A DNA stretch of 39,371 nt. It comes from Methanomassiliicoccus sp. UBA345 (lineage in GTDB: Archaea; Thermoplasmatota; Thermoplasmata; Methanomassiliicoccales; Methanomassiliicoccaceae). Where the stretch lies: the NCBI GenBank assembly GCA_002504525.1, contig DATD01000011.1:26117-65487 (forward strand), written 5' to 3'. This document shows positions 37,975 to 39,371 of the stretch, piece by piece. Within the stretch, counting starts at the first letter, position 1. Every line of letters starts with the position of its first letter. Under the pieces are notes generated by a model. That model made no database searches, was not told the DNA's origin, and was given only the letters and a program-made list of their open reading frames with translations. Position numbers and translations under genes: made by a program.

Positions 37975-39371
37975 TGCGAGGCGTTTCGAAAAGGATAGGG
38001 TCGATAAGGTTCGCCGCCCTCTCACCCGATGAGATCAGGCGCATGTCGGCCACCAAGGTCATCACGCCCGACACGTACGACGATGACGGGTTCCCGATCG
38101 ACATGGGCCTGATGGACCCCCACCTCGGGGTCATCGAACCGGGCCTGCGCTGCAAGACCTGCGGCAACAAGGTCGACGAGTGTCCCGGCCACTTCGGCCA
38201 CATCGACCTGGCGATGCCGGTCATCCATGTCGGCCTGGTCAAGGAGATCAAGAAGCTCCTGCAGTCCACCTGCCGCTCCTGCGGTCGCCTGTTGATGACC
38301 AAGGAGGAGGCCGCCGAGAAGGCCAAGGCCATGGACGCCGTGGACGACCTGGGCGGCGACTATATCGACTACCGCCTGATGGCCAAGGAGGCCGCCAGGG
38401 ATGCCGCCAAGAACCCGTTCTGCCCTCACTGCGGAAAGCCCCAGGAGAAGATCACCCTGGACAAGCCCACCACCTTCCGGGAGGATGGCCACAAGCTCAC
38501 CCCCAAGGAAGTGAGGGAGCGCCTGGAACGCATTCCCGACGAGGACCTGCCGCCACTGGGCATCAACCCCGACACCTGCCGCCCGGAGTGGATGGTACTT
38601 ACTGCGCTGGCGGTGCCGCCGGTGACGGTCAGGCCGTCCATCACCCTGGAGTCGGGAGACCGCTCCGAGGACGATCTCACGCACAAGCTGGTGGACGTCC
38701 TGAGGATCAACACCCGCCTGCGCGAGAACCGTGACGCGGGCGCGCCCCAGCTGATCGTGGAGGACCTGTGGGAACTGCTGCAGTACCATGTCACCACATA
38801 CTTCGACAACCAGACGTCTGGCATCCCGCCTGCGAGACACCGCTCCGGCCGGCCGCTCAAGACCCTGGTGCAGAGGCTCAAGGGGAAGGAGGGCCGGTTC
38901 CGTTCCAACCTGTCCGGTAAGAGGGTCAACTTCTCCGCCCGTACCGTCATCTCGCCCGACCCCACGCTGTCGATCAACGAGGTCGGCGTCCCCTTCGAGG
39001 CGGCGCGCGAGCTGACCGTTCCGGTGCACGTCACCCCCACCAACCTCGAGCAATTGAAGAAGATGGTCCTGAACGGCAACGCGCCGGAGCTGCAGAACGG
39101 AGTGTACGTTCCCGGCGTGAACTACGTCATCCGCCCCGACGGGCGGAGGGTGAAGATCACCGAGCGTAACGCCGAGCTCATCTCCGAAGGGCTGGAGCCC
39201 GGGTATGTGGTGGAGAGGCACCTCATGGACAAGGACGTGGTCCTGTTCAACAGGCAGCCGTCCCTGCACCGCATGTCCATGATGGCCCACACCGTCAGGG
39301 TGATGCCGTCCAAGACGTTCCGCTTCAACCTGTGCGTGTGCCCGCCGTACAACGCCGACTTCGACGGCGAC
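37971..39371 (+). CDS. rpoA1: RNA polymerase subunit A' (N-terminal part; runs off the window)
   Basis: Largest-subunit N-terminal portion, 467 codons present and still open at the window end. Zinc-binding clamp motif CKTCGNKVDECPGHFGHIDL is followed by further Cys pairs, CRSCGRLL and CPHCGKP. The lid/rudder region FRSNLSGKRVNFSARTVISP and FNRQPSLHRMSMMAH come next, and the last codons spell NADFDGD, the catalytic metal-binding triad. The start is an ATG pair at 37971/37974, the first overlapping the rpoB stop as ATGA. The remaining part of A', and A'', lie beyond the window. Confidence 0.97.
   Translation, partial: MMRGVSKRIGSIRFAALSPDEIRRMSATKVITPDTYDDDGFPIDMGLMDPHLGVIEPGLRCKTCGNKVDECPGHFGHIDLAMPVIHVGLVKEIKKLLQSTCRSCGRLLMTKEEAAEKAKAMDAVDDLGGDYIDYRLMAKEAARDAAKNPFCPHCGKPQEKITLDKPTTFREDGHKLTPKEVRERLERIPDEDLPPLGINPDTCRPEWMVLTALAVPPVTVRPSITLESGDRSEDDLTHKLVDVLRINTRLRENRDAGAPQLIVEDLWELLQYHVTTYFDNQTSGIPPARHRSGRPLKTLVQRLKGKEGRFRSNLSGKRVNFSARTVISPDPTLSINEVGVPFEAARELTVPVHVTPTNLEQLKKMVLNGNAPELQNGVYVPGVNYVIRPDGRRVKITERNAELISEGLEPGYVVERHLMDKDVVLFNRQPSLHRMSMMAHTVRVMPSKTFRFNLCVCPPYNADFDGD

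Noticed and set aside
1..39371. CRISPR arrays, insertion sequences, rRNA genes
   Set aside because: No regularly spaced repeats, transposase genes, terminal inverted repeats or rRNA-like sequence were seen.

Overview
The window is GC-rich archaeal DNA. It carries an undivided RNA polymerase B subunit, as in Thermoplasmata, yet it also encodes coenzyme M biosynthesis (cysteate synthase, ComD, ComE) and a DUF39/ferredoxin protein resembling a methanogenesis marker. Classical methanogens usually split rpoB, so this pairing points to a methanogen of the Thermoplasmata side, most plausibly a high-GC member of the Methanomassiliicoccales. That assignment is inference from gene content, not a database match.

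Layout. 1-3448: a partial M20 peptidase coupled to glycine cleavage T-protein (minus), then a divergent aldehyde dehydrogenase. 3449-4296: no intact gene, only a truncated, frameshifted DUF4143 ATPase remnant. 4297-9959: a DUF39/4Fe-4S protein facing a six-gene minus-strand operon (cysteate synthase, ABC-type ATPase, HypB/CobW-like GTPase, Fe-S protein, ComD, ComE). All five junctions of that operon are 4-base ATGA overlaps. 9960-10353 is an unassigned gap. 10354-12482: Orc1/Cdc6 coupled to a NIF3-family protein. 13129-19323 (minus): two ftsZ paralogues, then secE, spt5, rpl11, rpl1, rplP0 and rpl12. 19420-22795: acylphosphatase, TatD-like hydrolase, TBP, a double ribbon-helix-helix regulator with an operator-like palindrome, and a third ftsZ. 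22796-28460: TrmJ, TruA, Fap7/AK6, a CDP-alcohol phosphatidyltransferase, primase large subunit and a radical SAM protein. 28742-33679: malic enzyme, a PPC-domain protein, a membrane-anchored acetolactate decarboxylase, EF-1beta with a Zn-ribbon protein, CorA and an AlkD-like glycosylase. 33841-33978: a tRNA-Lys(UUU) gene. 34101-39371: rpoH, rpoB and the start of rpoA1.

The strongest unusual signals are: (i) the tRNA-Lys gene is interrupted by two small non-canonical introns, in the D-loop and the T-loop, each with a bulge-helix-bulge-like fold; (ii) three uncharacterised proteins (soluble ABC ATPase, Cys-rich GTPase, Fe-S protein) are locked by translational coupling between cysteate synthase and sulfopyruvate decarboxylase; (iii) three ftsZ genes and a double-RHH regulator lie within 6 kb; (iv) Spt5 carries an extra N-terminal domain of about 135 residues. 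Many genes have a TATA-like element about 26-30 bases before the start codon, which suggests frequent leaderless mRNAs. Several coupled genes appear to use CTG or TTG starts.
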